Part shown: positions 33,943-47,400 of the stretch, in pieces | Numbering within the stretch: position 1 is the first letter of the stretch | How the letters are laid out: every line of letters begins with the position of its first letter | Source of the DNA: Rotaria sordida | Taxonomy: Eukaryota; Rotifera; Eurotatoria; Philodinida; Philodinidae | Length of the DNA: 64,000 nt | NCBI GenBank assembly: GCA_905250125.1 | Contig: CAJNOL010000009.1 | Location: 421,284-485,283 of the forward strand | Reading direction: 5' to 3' | Program-made: the position numbers and the translations under genes | Notes under the pieces: generated by a model | The model's database searches: none | The model's input: the letters and a program-made list of their open reading frames with translations, nothing else | What the model was told of the DNA's origin: nothing

Positions 33943-34833
33943 TGCAAATGTAATTTTATTTTGTTGTTGTTGTCCTTCTTCTGTTGTTGTCACAGCTAAA
34001 TTAATTGAAGCAAGATTGTATTTTTTATACATATCATAATTTCGTACAATTGAAATAAGTATTAAATTTCTAATTACATGTATTAATATATGTATTTGTG
34101 GTTTTTTATAATCACGTTTTAATATTTTTCCATTTAAATCATCAGATTTTCTTGATATTAAATCATTAATAAGAATTTCTTCTAAATGACTTGATTTTAA
34201 TGTTGTATTATTAGATTTTTTAGCTTGTACATCAAACCATATAATATTGTTTGATGTATCATTTTCATTTATAAGTAATAAAATTTGTTCGATAAATTCT
34301 TTTTTTATAATTAATTTTCTTAAATCATCTTCATATGCTTTACATATAAATGATATTGGTATTAAACGTTCAATATATCGACTATGTTGTTCTTTTGTTT
34401 GTATACATGTATTAAATATTAATTCAATAAGTTTATTTAATGATATTATTGGTAATATACTTGTAACAAAAAATGAATGTTTCGTACCTGATCTAACAAT
34501 TTGAAAACGACGAATTTTTTTATTTGAATTATTTAATTTAAGTTTTTCATTTTCTAATGCTGAATCAAGATCATTAAGATTTGGTATTTCATTATCAATA
34601 TCTTTTTCTTCAGAAAATTCTGGACCACATAATTGATCAGCAAAACGATTTAATAAATTATAAACTTCATTACGAACAAATGATTCTTTTGATGAACAAA
34701 ATGTTACAAAAAATCCATGTTGATCTACTTGAATTGTATTATGATTAGACGAATTAGTAGTATTAGATATATTGGATCTTTTATTTTGATGATAATTTCG
34801 ACGTGCTGGTTTTTGATGTTTTACACGAACCAT
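33871..34833 (-). CDS. THUMPD1: THUMP domain-containing protein 1 (Tan1-like tRNA acetylation adaptor)
   Basis: In yeast and human this protein is the RNA-binding partner of the NAT10/Kre33 acetyltransferase for N4-acetylcytidine in tRNA-Ser and tRNA-Leu. The chosen start is the ATG of MVRVKHQKPARR (34833), where the basic family N-terminus begins; the frame is open for 19 codons upstream but without family character. It encodes 320 aa in one exon. GFFVTFCSSKESFVRNE followed by YNLLNRFADQLCGPE is the family signature near the N-terminus. RRFQIVRSGTKHSFFVTS begins the central region, and the THUMP domain continues through RYIERLIPISFICKAY to the region ending IHILIHVIRNLIL. The C-terminus is a pure Asp run encoded by a GAT repeat (about 33908-33942), then an Asp/Glu/Asn tail, likely variable in length between individuals. 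Confidence 0.9.
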
Positions 34834-35087
34834 CTTCAATAGAATAAAACAAGAATGGATTTTTCTTTTGTTATCCAATAATACGCACAAATTTTTCGAA
34901 AAAAATTATGGTTTACAAAAAAAAAAAAACAACAAACAAACAAACAAACAAATACAGAAGACAAATTTTTTTTTTTAAACAAATGTATTTATATATATAA
35001 ATATATCTATACTCATTTTAATCGTAATTTTTTTTTTCTGTGACTAAAACGATAGGTCGTTGTCAATTGCAGAATCTAAAGAATTTA
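34834..35087. other. 254-bp spacer between THUMPD1 and RBM39
   Basis: Short same-strand gap with long A and T homopolymers and a (CAAA)n run (about 34930-34950). It must contain the RBM39 3' UTR end and the THUMPD1 promoter or leader, unless the three minus-strand genes share a transcript. Confidence 0.5.
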
Positions 35088-38000
35088 TTAATACGAAGAT
35101 TTTAATAGAGTTGTTGTTGAAGCTGATTCAGGAAAAAGTTTATGATAGGATTGTGTTGGTATATAATTACCAATAACAGTACGACCAGAAAAGAATCGAC
35201 CATGAAGTGCATTGACTGCATTGATAGCTATAAATAAGAAAAATAAAAGAATATGAATAGATTTTTTGAAATTAGGAAAGAAAAAAGTTGATCGAGTTTA
35301 TTGATTTAGTTGTCTGAATTCAAACTTGAATTTCGTTATGCCAAAAAAATATATGTCAACTACTATATAAGAATTAGTGCTTTCATCTCTAAAAAGAGTG
35401 TTCAATAAATCTGTATTAATAATTTGCATGTAAAGATCCAACATATTTTGACCGATTTAAACTTTTTTGAATCTAAATCAAGTCTAATCATATTCGATAC
35501 ATTTCGAACTCTGTAATAAATATAAAAAATCTTTTGGCACAATCCATAAGAATTAAAATATCAAACACGTTGTAACTGCTGTTGCTAATTGGAGAGAAAT
35601 TGTTTTATTCTATCTATTTTGGGATATATTTCTTTGCTATCTTTTTACTTAATTCTACAGAAATACGATAAGAATGTAGTTCCTATATGATAATGAGATG
35701 TTATTGACACGCGCTCTGTGATTGTATAGCAACATCTGTTACGTCCTCTGGGGAAGAAGTCAAATTTTTACCCCTATACTTCAACACTCCTTGTAGATTA
35801 TCTTTTACAAAAGTAACGATACTTCAGTTTTTTTTATTCATTAAAAAAACAAACGTAAGTTTATTCAGGCGGAATTTTTGAATAATTATATCTGTTAATT
35901 TACAATAAAAACTACTCATTTTTCATCCTATCTGTTTATCATTTAGTTGATTATAAGAGGAAAAAAAACACTTATTTATTCTCTCTCATCTAAACACTAT
36001 AATCAAAAAAAATCAGGATTTTTGTTTTCACAAAAAGAAAATTAATATTTACCACTAGCAATAGTTGAACATTTAACATAAACATTTCCATCGGGACTTT
36101 TTTCATCCACATAAATATGCGCAACACCACCGTGTTTATTACATTCTTCAATAACTTCATCACGTATTTCTTGTGTCCAACGAGGATTTCGAGCTTCAGT
36201 AACTGGATCAAACATATTTGAAAGCATAAAACATTGTGTACCAACAGCTGTTACCGTTGCTAATTGTTGTGAATTAGGTGGTTCAGGTATACGAACATGT
36301 TGAGAACTGGCTGCTTGAATATGTGCCGCTTGTAAAGCATCTACAGCATTCTTTGGCATTTGTAAACCACTACCTTCACTTAATTTAGCCATTAAAGCTA
36401 ATCGTCCAGTTGCACCTAAACTAATACCACGTTGATCAAGATCATCGGAATCAAGATTTGATGATGATGTAAATGATGTTGCAATGCCAGCAGTATGTGT
36501 TGGAAAACTAACACCACTTGCACTTGTCATTTCACCGAGTCGTTCAGTAACATGACCAACTTTCATAGCTCGTCCAGCTAATTCAAAACCATTTAAATTT
36601 TCCATTGCTTTTTTAGCATCTTCAGCATGAGCAAATTGAATAAAACCTATAGAAATAAAAAAAAAACAAAAATTCATATTTTTAGTTTTAATAAAACAAA
36701 AAAAAATCAAAAAGAATTTTTAAAATTACCATATCCTCGTGATCGACTTGAATCAGGATCTTTCATAAGTGTAACACTATCAATACGTCCAAATGGTTCA
36801 AATATTCCTCGTAACATATCTTCACTGATATTAAAATGAAGTGATCCAACATATAATTTCATAGGACCATGTGTTGGTATAAGCGATCCAGCATGCATTG
36901 TTGTTCCATTAGTTATAACTGGATTTTGAGCAGCAGCTGCTTGTGCTGCTAAACGATTTTTTTCAGCATTTGATGGTTTAACTATAATTGGTATGCCAAG
37001 AAGTTTTTCACCAGATAAAGCAAGTGCTGCTTGAACACAAGCTAAATCACGAAATTCAACATATGCAACACCTTTTGATCGACGTGTTCGAGGATCTGTT
37101 ATTAAACGAACATCACGAACTTTACCGATACGAGAAAAAAATTCTTCAAGATCACGTGGACGAATCATTGCTGCTAATTGCATACCTATATTAATAAACA
37201 ATAAATAAATATGTGTTCATTAAAGAAATTAAACTTTTAACAATATTTCTATTATTGTTTTCTCTTTTTTTTTTTTCGTTTGCGCAACAACTCTCAATTT
37301 TATATCAAAATATAATTTTTCAATTGGAGAACATACTAATTCAATCAAAGTCTTAATATTTGTTTCTGATTATTAAATATTTCGATAAGGAATTTTACAG
37401 TCTTTTTTTTGTTTCATTTGATAATTTTATAGAAGCGAATTCTCTTATACTAGATTTTTATTCAATGAGACTAAAATGAAAAAAAAAAGCCAAATCATCT
37501 AGCTACTTTGATTGTAGATCAAAACATTTTAATACTATTAAAATAAACGTTGCTTGAGTATAGCGGAAAAATGGATCGAAAAACAAAGAAAGGAAAAAGA
37601 TTGAAGGAATGAGATCAAAAGAAGACTCACATCCATCATCTTATGTTGAGCAAGATTTAGTCTAAATGTAGATTTGAATGATCTTATTCTTTTCCTTTTC
37701 AAGATTTTACTTTCGATACTTTCTCTTCGACATTACTCCTTTCTTTGTTTTTCTATCATATCCAGTGAAATTTCATCAACTGAATATCAAGAATTCATTC
37801 AATTTACGTCGGACTTTTGACAATGAAAAAAGTTTGTCGAAATTCCCAGATATGTTCAGATTTTCAGAAAAGAAAATTACCAAAATTTCCATAAACTCAA
37901 TCATCATATAGCAGTACAAATGAAAAGTTTTTTAGAAATATTTGAAAGTTTGGTAAGTACAGAATTCCGGAAAGTTACATCATTTTGATAAGTACCAAAC

Positions 38001-39083
38001 AATTTGGAACAAAAATAATTGACATTGCCCTTTTTGGAAATTTGAATACTGCTAAAAGTCTGACAAGAAATCAGATAAACGGTCGAAATTCTATACAATC
38101 CATCGCTTGATGAAAAGCTGTCTGTTTTCATCAATGATAGACTATTCAGCAGTCACTTTCCTTCGTAATAAATCAATAGCAAATAGTTCTGTTTGTTAGG
38201 TCTATGCCCATGAGAAGAAGTCAGAGTTAAGATTGACTTCAACTTTTCCTTACATTTTTGTAAAGCTCTGAGGAAACGTGAATCGAGCTTTCAAAATACA
38301 TCAGTTTGTACAATGCATATCAAAGGATAAAACTCATCATTTAAGAAAAACTTGTAATGTTCAATTTAATTTACTAGGAGGTAATTTAAAGAACTCCGAT
38401 CATTCCTAAAAATAATTCCTATGTTTGAAAAAAACTGTAACTTTCTAGCAGAAAACCTGTTAATATTAATTCCCAATTATTTGTTAGTTACTAGAAATTA
38501 CTATTCAAATCTTCTATCATGAAACTATACATGTATTAATTTAATTTCTTAAGATTAAAATTTTGAATGAATTACGTTCTATACTAATCCTTAATTTCAC
38601 GTACTCAAAAAAAGAAACTAATAATAAAAACTTGTTCTTACAAAATACAGTTCGAAGATCACGTTCTTCAGGTGTTAATTCTGGTGATTTTTCTCGTCGA
38701 TTTGATTTTGATGAAGATAAATTTTCTTTGGATTCTTTTTGACGACTTATTGTTTTAGCTAATTGATGTAATTCCGAATTAACATCTCGTTTTTTTCCAC
38801 TCGGTAATGTTGGTGGTGCTGGTAAATGATGACGACGATCAATTGGTGAACGACTTCGTTTACGTTCATGTTTTTTATCACTTTTATGTGATTTATGATG
38901 TTTATGATGTTTGTGATGTTTTTTATGTTTTTTATCTTTATCTTTGTCTTTGTCTTTGTCTTTGTTTTTGTCTTTATCCTTTTTTTCACTAGGTTTATTT
39001 ATTGTTTGTTCTTGTACTTTTTTTTGCACATCTTCTTGCATTTTTTCATCCAACATACGTTCAATTTCTATATCATCATCCAT
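35088..39083 (-). CDS. RBM39: RBM39/CAPER-alpha-like splicing factor
   Basis: This is a nuclear U2AF65-related splicing factor and coactivator. Four exons join in phase to 543 aa (human 530): 38642-39083, 36730-37185, 36053-36646 and 35088-35227. The N-terminal region is Lys/Asp then Lys/His repeats (DKDKDK, HKKHHKHH) with RKRSRSPIDRR, in place of a long RS domain. RRM1 (about 146-225) runs from TVFCMQLAA through RPRDLEEFF and SKGVAYVEF. RRM2 (about 257-335) has MKLYVGSLHFNISEDMLRGI and GFIQFAHAEDA, then FELAGRAMKVGHVTER. The C-terminal UHM (about 435-525) has CFMLSNMFDPVTE, EECNKHGGVAHIYVD and LHGRFFSGR, the last containing the R-x-F signature that grips ULM tryptophans. Introns 1 (37186-38641) and 3 (35228-36052) are long for this window, and I see no element ends in them. 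Confidence 0.94.
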
Positions 39084-41936
39084 TTCCTTTCTTAAATATA
39101 AGACAAATAAAAAAAATTAATAAAATTAACAAAATTTCACTTTTTATTTTAAAAACTATTTTACCTCTGTATAAAAAAATTGATACAGAGAAAAAAAGAA
39201 AATAAAGCCTAGAGAAAAAAATATTAGAAGAATAGAATATGAGAATATTCTAACTTGATTGCATAGTAGCAGTAGATTCTTTTTTCCACTCCTAGAATAA
39301 GAAACTATGATATTTTTGTAAAATATAATATGGAAAATGAAACGTCTGTTTGTGTATATGATTGATCTTGTCGTACGTAGACGAACTTCTAAACAATGAC
39401 AATTGTCTAGAGACAATTTTTATAGTTTATTTTTAATTATAAAATAAAAATAAAAATATTTCACTTGTAACAAAAATTAATTGCGAAATTCTAACGAAGA
39501 ATAAAAATAAAAATAAAAACTTAACACTCACGATATCAATTATAATTGGATATAATCTAAAGAATATAAATAATTATTATTGAACTATTCACACGATTGC
39601 AAATAAAAATCTGTCAATAATGATGAATCAGTACAGTGAAGTGAATATTTTGGATATGATGATTGGTATTTGTCATAGACAATAAAACAACAATTAGCAC
39701 TTTACAAATTCGATGAATACCGTCATAGGGCGACACCTGACGAATCAATGGTTTTTATCAATATGACAAAGACACTTTATTTATTCATGAATGTAAGCAC
39801 GAAGTCCTGCACTATATACAGGGCAAAGATGGAATCAGTCTGGATTTTTAACGGCCAGTACCGATTACATTGCTAGATAGTGAAACGCATCAGATCTAAA
39901 ATTTCCGAACTCGGTTAACAGAAATACTTTAGACCCGAACTCGGCTGGATCCAACACTAATTCGACCGGCTCTAATAGATAAACTTACTTGATGTGATCA
40001 ACTTACAAATTAAATTTACTACATATGTTTACTTAATAAAAACAAGAAAGTGAATAAGTTAGACTAGTGATCAGTACCAATTTCATCTTGAATTCAAGGT
40101 ATCCGAGAAAACCGCTGGGAAAGTAAACGTAAATCTCTCATTTATATCTTATATGATTTTTATAATATGATAGTATATTCTTCAATGTTTTATTCCACAC
40201 ATTTACCGGTAAATACCTCTGTCTAGAAACATTAGAAAAGAAATAGTTTTCTTAATGATTAAAATACAGATCAACACTGATCATGCAACCACCATTGTTT
40301 ATCGAATTCAAAAAAGAAATAACCAACAGTAGATTGCATTAAAGATACTTATAAAGTTTCTTTTTTTTTGTAAATGAGATCATTGCGAATCAACAGTTTT
40401 CTGAAAGACTTTTATAACTTACAAAAGAAAAAGTAAATCAAGATTCACATTCAAGTGTTTAACATGTGACAGCATCTTGCTGATTTCCATGAATGATTGT
40501 GCTTTGATTTATAACTCCTATTGTTTTATCGAAACTATAATAAGTGAAATGTGTTAAACTCTTATAAGAACATTAGAGCGCACTAGTAATTAAGAGAATT
40601 CTTTTTTCGAACGAAGTTGTGTTTCGTTTCAATGATTTTATTAACGATAATAAAATGAAAATCAATGTCTTTATATAATATTTATTAGATATCAGGTTTA
40701 ATTTAAAACAAGTATCAATAACAAGAAAATTCGAAAAATGGTAACCTATCTTTTATTTTGGATCGGATGATATTATCAATAAAATACTATTTAATAATTG
40801 AAATAAAAAGAAAATGTTCATGGTAAAAACTATCATTGGATATATTATATTGTATTCTACATAGGTTTACTCGATTGCTAAAAAAACAGCAATCTATTTG
40901 ATTAAATCATGATATAGATCTTCGATTATTTTTTGTCTTTGAACAAAGTGACTTTAGAACTCATCGTATTATTTATAGTAGACTGAATCGAATACTGTTT
41001 ATAATATGAGAAATAAATCGTAATTAGTTTTGAAACAAGTGAAGAAAACTTTCGAATTATATCACATAAGACATTTCGTTATATTCACGATATGAGATCG
41101 AATAAATTCAACTATTTCATTAGATTTTCTTTTCTTGTCGTATCTATTTCCATTTAATGTTCTATTAGATATGAAACCGATAGTATCAAAGTAGAATATT
41201 ATATTTTACTATAGATTTTATATAACAAATGAATCTATTAGCTAAAAAGTAGAAAACCAAAATTATTATTGTTTGTTCATACTCTACCATTTATAACCAT
41301 ATAAACATGTCCTCTAACGTTATCCAATCAAAATTTAATGGCATTTAAAAAACAAATTAATCACCTTCTTCTATCTATTTTTAAAGACTCTTTATTGAAG
41401 CAAATATTCGAAAGTTATTTTTCATTTTCAAAATTTGTATATTCTTATACTTAAAATCATAGTATTTATAATATTCTCTTTTGTCAAATTTTCTCTTCTT
41501 TTCTTCACGTTAGAGTATCACAAAATCACATGGTAGATACGTTTCATACTTTTTGTTTACCGACAGTTGATACAACAAAGATTAAATTTATGGATTGTAT
41601 AACCTTGCATAAATCCAGTCGAAATTTTAATCCTATTAACTGTACTAAAACTCAATGTTTTCATTCTGTGATCATTTCAAGCAAATTTTCTTAAATATTT
41701 CAAGAATTCATTTAATAATCTTTTCTTTATTATGGACTGATCAAAACAAGTCTTTTGAGAAACCTTTTTTTTCTTTGATTATAACTCGTCTGACCTATGC
41801 ACTTTTTTCGTTGACTTATTGATAAGATGAAAAAAGAAAGAAAGAAAAGATTAAAAAATATTCAAATAGAATACTTTTTTTGTTGTTACTTAATTTTATT
41901 TTGTTTTATTTCAAAAACGTATTATTGAACATATCA
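39084..41936. other. Divergent intergenic region between RBM39 and the SDR gene
   Basis: About 2.85 kb. A GC-richer patch at about 39720-39990 contains several CGAACTCGG/CGACCGGC-like words and stands out from the AT-rich flanks. It has no ORF and no arms I could pair. The minus-strand frame 39156-39416 lies in the RBM39 5' flank and shows no family character. Nothing else is supported. Confidence 0.45.
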
Positions 41937-43069
41937 ATGATTGATTTACTCGGTTTTCTACGTCTTTTAATCAATTTAATACTTTATCCATTAGCTGTAG
42001 CATTTCTTATCTTTTATCGTTGTTTACAATGGTTAGGTTTTCAACCAACTATTCATGATTATCATGATCATATTGTACTTATAACTGGTTCAGCAAATGG
42101 TCTTGGAAGAGAAATAGCTTTAGCATTTGCAAGAGCTGGTGCTTCATTAGCACTTTGTGATATAGATGATATTGGTAGGGAAATTATTATTTAAAGAATT
42201 TAAAAATGAAAAAGAATATATTATATCTACATAGGAAATCGTGAAACTCAACAACAATGTTTAACAATGTTACATACTCGAAATTCATCAAGTCGTGTAC
42301 GAATCTATCGTGTTGATGTAACACGTTCAGCTGATATATATGCATGTGCTGAAAAAGTTCGTTATGATCTTGGACAAGTAACAATACTTGTTGCTAATGC
42401 TGGTTTTGTTAGTGGACGATCATTATTAAATGAATCTGATGTAGATATTGAACGTACATTTAATGTTAATTCACTTTCACCTATTTGGTTAATTAAAGCA
42501 TTTTTACCATATATGCTTGATGCTAATCGTGGACATATTGTTATTGTTTCAAGTGTTCTTGGTATAGAAATATCAAATATAAATAAATTCATTCATTCAT
42601 TCATTCATTCATTTTATTAATTCTAGGTATTCATGCTTCTCATGGTCCAATAAGTTATGTTTCATCAAAACATGCTAGTTTAGGTCTTAGTCGATCACTT
42701 CGTCTTGATATTCATGCAACACATCCAAATACACGTGTATCTGTTCATTGTATATGTCCATATATAATGCGAACAAAAATGTTTAATCCATTAGTAAATC
42801 ATGTTTCATTAAAATTTTTATTACCTGTTGTTTCTCCACGTTATGCTGCAAATCAAGTATTAGAAGCTATTGTATGGCGTCGAAATGAAGTTATATTACC
42901 ATATCATTTGAAATATATTGGTATTATTAATGATTTTTTATTACCAGAGTGGTTGTCCGAATGGCTTTTATATCAAGTATCGGGTAGACGACCATTGGAT
43001 ACATTTCATAGGGATAATGATGAAAATACTCGTGAAAAAAGAAGAAAGCATTTATATACAACACATTAA
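41937..43069 (+). CDS. Membrane-bound short-chain dehydrogenase, SDR16C-like (RDH10/HSD17B11 group)
   Basis: Three exons join in phase to 335 aa: 41937-42174, 42235-42561 and 42627-43069. The start is the ATG of MIDLLGFLRLL; the frame is open 19 codons further up but without an ATG. An N-terminal hydrophobic stretch (LLINLILYPLAVAFLIFY) is the ER/lipid-droplet anchor of this group. The Rossmann fold shows ITGSANGLGREIALAFA (TGxxxGxG), an acidic LCDIDD after strand 2 that favours NAD(H), DVTRSADI, VANAG, NVNSL, the catalytic Ser in IVSSVLG and the YVSSK catalytic motif. CPYIMRTKMF matches the family's post-catalytic loop, followed by a membrane-proximal C-terminal helix. Known relatives oxidise retinol or 17-beta-hydroxysteroids or act on lipid droplets; the substrate here cannot be told. 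Intron 2 carries a CATT repeat. Confidence 0.9.
42586..42616. repeat. (CATT)n microsatellite in SDR intron 2
   Basis: Seven or so TTCA/CATT units occupy about half of the 65-nt second intron of the SDR gene. Length change here would alter intron size close to the acceptor. Confidence 0.85.
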
Positions 43070-44471
43070 GAAAGTGCGGATTTGATTTAATAAAAAAATT
43101 TTTTTAATCGTGTTTTTTATAACAAAATAAAGGTGCATGTGATAAGAGCATTTAACATTCTGACAAACAAAGAATATGTACTTCTTATTTACGAAAAAAG
43201 ACAAGTTAAAAATACAAAATGTAACTGGCTGAATAGTTTCTTTGTTGAAAAAAATAGAATGATGATTTTCAAAAGAAATCTAACAATGTAATTCTTACGA
43301 AGTTAAAATATAAAAATAAAAAGAAATTTAAAAACAACATTTTCAATTTATTATCAATGTCTGTTTCATGATGAGAAAGTAATAATTGAAAGATATCACA
43401 GTATTTAAAAAGACAAATAGAAGCATTGTGAAGAAAGAAATGTTTAACATTTGCATTATGAGAATTCAACACTTGGGAGCAATGATGTTCAATCATAATT
43501 TTTACTAAATCTTTTCAATCAATACCTGAAAGAAATTAATAAAACTCGAGATGTATTATACTAATACTCGGTTTAATTTAATTAAATAAAATCCATTCAT
43601 ACAATAATAAAAATCATATAATCAAATTTCATCTTATACTCCAGAGTATCTATTGACGTGAATATTGGGAGAAACTCCATTGAAAAAAAAATCGAACCAC
43701 GTGATCTTCATCTCTGAAAACCATAACGTATACGATCGATAGGTTTGCAAAAATTAAATATTCCTTAGAAGTCTTTTTCACTTGTATACAAAATACATTT
43801 CAAAGATATGTTGTATCACATGTATCGCGAAAATATTTACTAATAAATCAAATGCGTTTCACAAGTTTTTTCATAGCTTGATAGATAAGAGATAGTAAAC
43901 CATTCAATGAATTCTGTAATGATCATCGAAAGATAAAACGAGAATTGGCATATATCATGCATAGTTTCTTTTAGTAAATCTTATCGTATTAGAAATCGAA
44001 CGAATTATTTGTCGTCGATACAATGTATTCATTGATTGTATAATTAATTAGTGACTAAAGAGATATTTTTAAAAAGAATTTGTATATAAAATACGCTGTT
44101 AAAAATATTTGTTCATATCTTCTTCTTTTCTTTTATCATATACGTCAAATAAAAAAAATAAACATACTGCTTTTGTCTACTCAAAACTATCCTTGTAGAG
44201 AGGAAAAACTACGAGTTTTCAAATCGTTCTATTCTCTTCTTTCTTGCAATAATCACTAGACTGATCAAAGTATTCTGCATAAAGTCAAATGTGTCTGGTT
44301 ATTCTATTCACGCCATTAGAATATATAGACGAGATCAATTCTCTACATCATCGTCGGTAAAGAGTAAATCTAAACAACATATCATACTTCATTTTTATTT
44401 TGTAGAGATAAGAAAAATTTATTTTATATTCAAATCACGATTGCACTTAAATTATCAAAAGAAAAATACAA
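43070..44471. other. Convergent intergenic region between SDR and SNX25
   Basis: The 3' ends of the two genes face each other across 1.4 kb of AT-rich DNA. The minus-strand frame 43269-43496 and plus-strand frame 44291-44509 show no family character. No repeat or RNA gene is evident. Confidence 0.45.
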
Positions 44472-47400
44472 TTATAATTTCATCTGTAATTCTGGAAATA
44501 TTTCACTGATAAACAACATCATTAGTTTCTAAAAAAAAACAAATATCAAATAGAACAATATCAATAAACTACTCATTTTCTTTCTTACATAACAAAGATG
44601 TTTATTCAATCGAATATCTTGAAAAAGTTCGAATAAACGTTCCGCACCTAATCTTGCATTATCCGAACCAAATATCAAAGAAATAGTTTCTAGAAAAAAA
44701 AAGAACAAAATAAATTTCTTTTTATTTGAAAATTTTGTCATTATAAAACCTGGTATATTAGATAACAATTGTTGTTTAGCTTGTTGTCTTCGTTCTCGTT
44801 TTTCATCATCTGTACGCATTGGTGTTTCAACAAGTGGAATCTTTGGCCAAAATATATCTCGTAACATAATTAAATATTTAACTATATATTCTTCTTGAAA
44901 TAAACTAACAATATATCGACGTACTTGTCGATTTATTGTACTTCCATATGTAACACGAATAAATTGAACGAATGTCATACGTATTAATTTAAGTAAACCA
45001 CGTTGTTCGTCTAATAGGGTATCGATAAAAGTATAAAATGGTTTAGCAATCGAATCAGCACGACCTTCGAGAAAACGAACGCTTTGATGAAGAATAAAAA
45101 AAAACAAATGAATAGAAATTTTCTGATAATAAAATAGAAAAAATAATTGAAACCTGTCAATTTCTGATAAATCATTGGATGTTTTGTCCGAACGGAATAT
45201 TTGACTAAAAATAAAGTATTTTAGTTCGAATTTTTTTATTTGAAGAATTTTAAAAAATCACATTTTTTTAATTATTATTTGTTCGTCTCTTCAAACTAAT
45301 TAATTACGAAGATTTTCTGTAGAAGACATGTTTTTGTCATCAATAATGTCAGATGAATGGATGTCAAAAGAAGTTCATCGTGAGCTAAGAAAGTAACTCA
45401 ATACTACACTGTCACAAAAAGTAACAAGACAACGATTGAATTTTTCTAGATTTCACACGTTTCAGACGATGGGTCTTTCGTATATAAACAACTGTAAATA
45501 ATCGACACGAATTATAATCGGATTGACAAGATTTGCTATTCAGTAAAGACTTCTATCAGAACGCAATAAGTAGTTAAGCAAGATCATTGGTTTTTATTCT
45601 GCTCATACATCAATATCATATTTTAATTTAATCTTTATCAATGTTTTTTTTAAAAAACAACTACAAAAGGACATGAAAGTCTCCACCCGTCAAAAATCAA
45701 TCTTAGATCAAGTACAATGTAAATCACGAGAAATTTTCAGAGTATGTTGGGACTATAGTGAAGAGGCTATGGTAAAATTTTCAGCCATATAACTTGACGT
45801 TTTTGGGAGATATTTAACAAAAACAAGGATCAACAATAGCTCATGTGGTCAATCAAAATTCTCTGTAGGCCTTCATTCTATACACTTAACTTTTTCTCTT
45901 TAAAAGAGCATATTAAGATGTACCGACATGACAGAGACTTTTTTTTAAATGCTTATTAAATGGAGAAAAGAGGTGAAAAGTCAATGTCTCGAAAAATGGC
46001 ACTGTAATTATAAAGTACTCTTTTGTATAATAGTAAGAAAACTTAATTTAAAAAAAAAAGACTTTGCCATGCTCTGCATCTTGAGATGCTCTTTCGAACA
46101 AAACAAAACGCGATTGGTTACAATGAAGCTCTTTCGAGAATTCTGTGATGTGCGATCAAAACAGCATGAACAGAAAAAAATGAAAACAATTTCTTGCTTT
46201 TTCTGAAAGTAATATTGTTTCTCAAGTAGGTGATGATAGAAATCAATAATTTTTGAAAAAAAAATGAGGTGTCAAACAAAAAATTCGTGTCGTTTATGAA
46301 AGATCAGACCTCGAACTATCTTTTCATACATTTATCTCAAGACGAAAATTGACTATTTTTGAGAGGCGGACTTAAACAGAAAAGCAATATAAATTCATAA
46401 CTATTCTAATCTTAGATGTTGATAAAACAAAAAAACAAAAAGAATTTTACTTGATGATTTTGCTAAAATACACTTCAATTATAAATGTATACAATTAACA
46501 TTTCAAATTCGTATTGTCAGTGAGTGGAATTCAACTTATCCTATACACTTTCAGTCCTAACAAGTTTTTTTGTTTAATGTATATGAAACTAATTTCATGT
46601 TTTTTTTTTGTAATTCTATTCACAAACAATCGAATAGACAAGGTTGTCTTTTCCAAGTTCTGTCTATATAAATTTATCCTATGAGAAATTACATACAATG
46701 AATTTTTATATGAATTCGTTTGTTTTTTTTTAACATTAACTAAATTTGATAATTGTTTATCACTTTCAATAATAGATGGATTCAAAAATTGATAAACGAA
46801 TTCAAATGATGACATATGTTCGTTACGTAGAATTGTTTGTATAAAAATTTCAAGCTGTTGTAATAATTTTTTAGATGAAAATTCATCATATTGTAATTGA
46901 TTAAAATGACGATGGCGTACACGAAATAAATCAATTGTTGGTAATGATGGTTCTAACTAAAAAAATAATTTATATTTATTAACTTATTTTTAATTTAAAA
47001 TAGAATCTAAACAAACGTCTTTTAATCGAAAATAAAACTGTTGCCAAGAATGTAATGTTCGTGTTATAACCCAACCAACTTGATCTTGTTCATTGTTTGG
47101 ACTTCGAATAAGTACAGCTAAAGATGATCGACCAATTCCAACCTTAAAAAACAAAAATCAAATATTTAAATAGATTTTCTATTTTTATTATCAACCAACT
47201 ATATCGGAAAGTATTTGAGCTTGCCATTGACCCATATAGGACCACCATAAATCAACATTTTCTAATAAACATTCAAGTGTACTTATTTCTTGATGTAAAT
47301 CAGCACAATCACGTTCAAGTGATGCCAAAACCTATGTTAGAATTTTTATTTAAGAAAAACAAAAAAAAAAAAGATATAAAACGAATACAAACTGTTGCAT

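Noticed and set aside
33787-34039. Plus-strand frames with Ile/Val or Ser runs
   Set aside because: They are readings of the GAT repeat that encodes the THUMPD1 Asp tail on the other strand.
38759-39205. Several overlapping frames in the first RBM39 exon
   Set aside because: They are shadows of the DK/HK codon repeat; the RBM39 frame alone continues into RRM1 by splicing.
42187-42592. Minus-strand frames of 65-76 codons over the SDR gene
   Set aside because: They are antisense to a clear, phase-consistent SDR coding region.
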